Shown one piece after another: positions 63,793-64,000 of a stretch of DNA of 64,000 nucleotides. The stretch lies in the NCBI RefSeq assembly GCF_026339875.1, contig NZ_JAPEPZ010000001.1:1860001-1924000 (forward strand), written 5' to 3'. The position numbers and the translations under genes were made by a program. Within the stretch, counting starts at the first letter, position 1. Every line of letters starts with the position of its first letter. The stretch is from Streptomyces sp. NBC_01571. GTDB taxonomy: Bacteria; Actinomycetota; Actinomycetes; Streptomycetales; Streptomycetaceae. The notes under the pieces are model-generated. The model was not told the DNA's origin. It made no database searches and was given only the letters and a program-made list of their open reading frames with translations.

Positions 63793-64000
63793 ATGAGCCA
63801 GGAACAGAATGAGGGACAGCAGGTCAGGTTCGGCTCACGTTTTGCGCGGATGTTCGGCTACGTCACGCCGGAGGACCGGAGCCGATGGGAGCAGCAGCGG
63901 GCGCAGAACAAGCCGAACGTCAACGCGATCAAGCAGGGCACGAAGTCGGCGCTGGGCTCGATGATGGAGTTCGGGGAGCGCAACATCGGCGCGAAGCTCG
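63793..64000 (+). CDS. Partial gene cut by the window edge
   Basis: ATG at 63793 after GGAGGAAGGG. The first 69 residues (FGSRFARMFGYVTPEDRSRW, NKPNVNAIKQGTKSALGSMM) continue past the end of the window. No identification is possible. It lies 41 bases after the previous stop and belongs to the same operon. Confidence 0.7.
   Translation, partial: MSQEQNEGQQVRFGSRFARMFGYVTPEDRSRWEQQRAQNKPNVNAIKQGTKSALGSMMEFGERNIGAKL

Overview
The window is high-GC actinomycete DNA. Codon use, GTG/TTG starts, a large chromosomal-type DUF6603-like operon and a dense insertion-sequence scrapyard all fit Streptomyces or a close relative. There are two halves that differ sharply. All identifications come from reading the sequence; no database search was possible.

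Left half (about 1-32.3 kb): accessory DNA. A 4'-phosphopantetheinyl transferase gene is followed by nested mobile elements: an IS256-family remnant, cut by an IS1182-family element (1430-5846), whose transposase gene is itself split by a group II intron (3055-5638) with a broken reverse transcriptase. An ISAzo13-family element with perfect ends lies beside it. Next come recombinase-linked and IS5 fragments, and a four-gene leftward operon (19799 down to 9098) of very large proteins of unknown function, with a good promoter at 19876-19904. From 20.2 to 28.4 kb there is an intact IS1182-family element (6-bp target duplication), an IS701-like element carrying a DNA-binding passenger gene, and two IS1380-family copies. 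From 28.4 to 32.3 kb nearly everything is decayed: MazG-like, endonuclease/exonuclease/phosphatase, hemB/hemC, IS701 and tyrosine-recombinase remnants.

Right half (about 32.3 kb to the window end): a compact, almost entirely rightward and apparently intact block that looks like the backbone of an integrative conjugative element or conjugative plasmid. It encodes an Xre-type regulator (leftward), a two-helix pilin-like protein, a membrane protein with a long extracytoplasmic part, a cell-wall hydrolase with lysozyme-like and CHAP-like domains, two alternating pairs of VirB8-like bitopic membrane proteins, a MobL-type relaxase, two small secreted SH3b-like proteins, a two-domain Clp/HSP100-type AAA+ ATPase interrupted by a class 3 intein, a tail-anchored coiled-coil protein and a VirD4/TraG-type coupling ATPase. 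Then comes an 1848-residue protein that carries, in one chain, the catalytic signatures of both the beta and beta' subunits of cellular RNA polymerase. A relaxase plus VirD4-type route is not the usual Streptomyces conjugation mode, which uses a single FtsK-like TraB protein.

The most interesting inference is that the element may carry its own transcription system. The fused two-barrel RNA polymerase is next to the transfer genes, and an AT-rich box (CCTTTCGA or close variant) recurs upstream of six transcription units of the same block, mostly 50-75 bases before the start codon, with a TANNNT element 13-14 bases further on in most of them. Whether the polymerase reads these promoters is untested. 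The block runs off the right edge; no VirB4-type ATPase or functional integrase is seen in the window.
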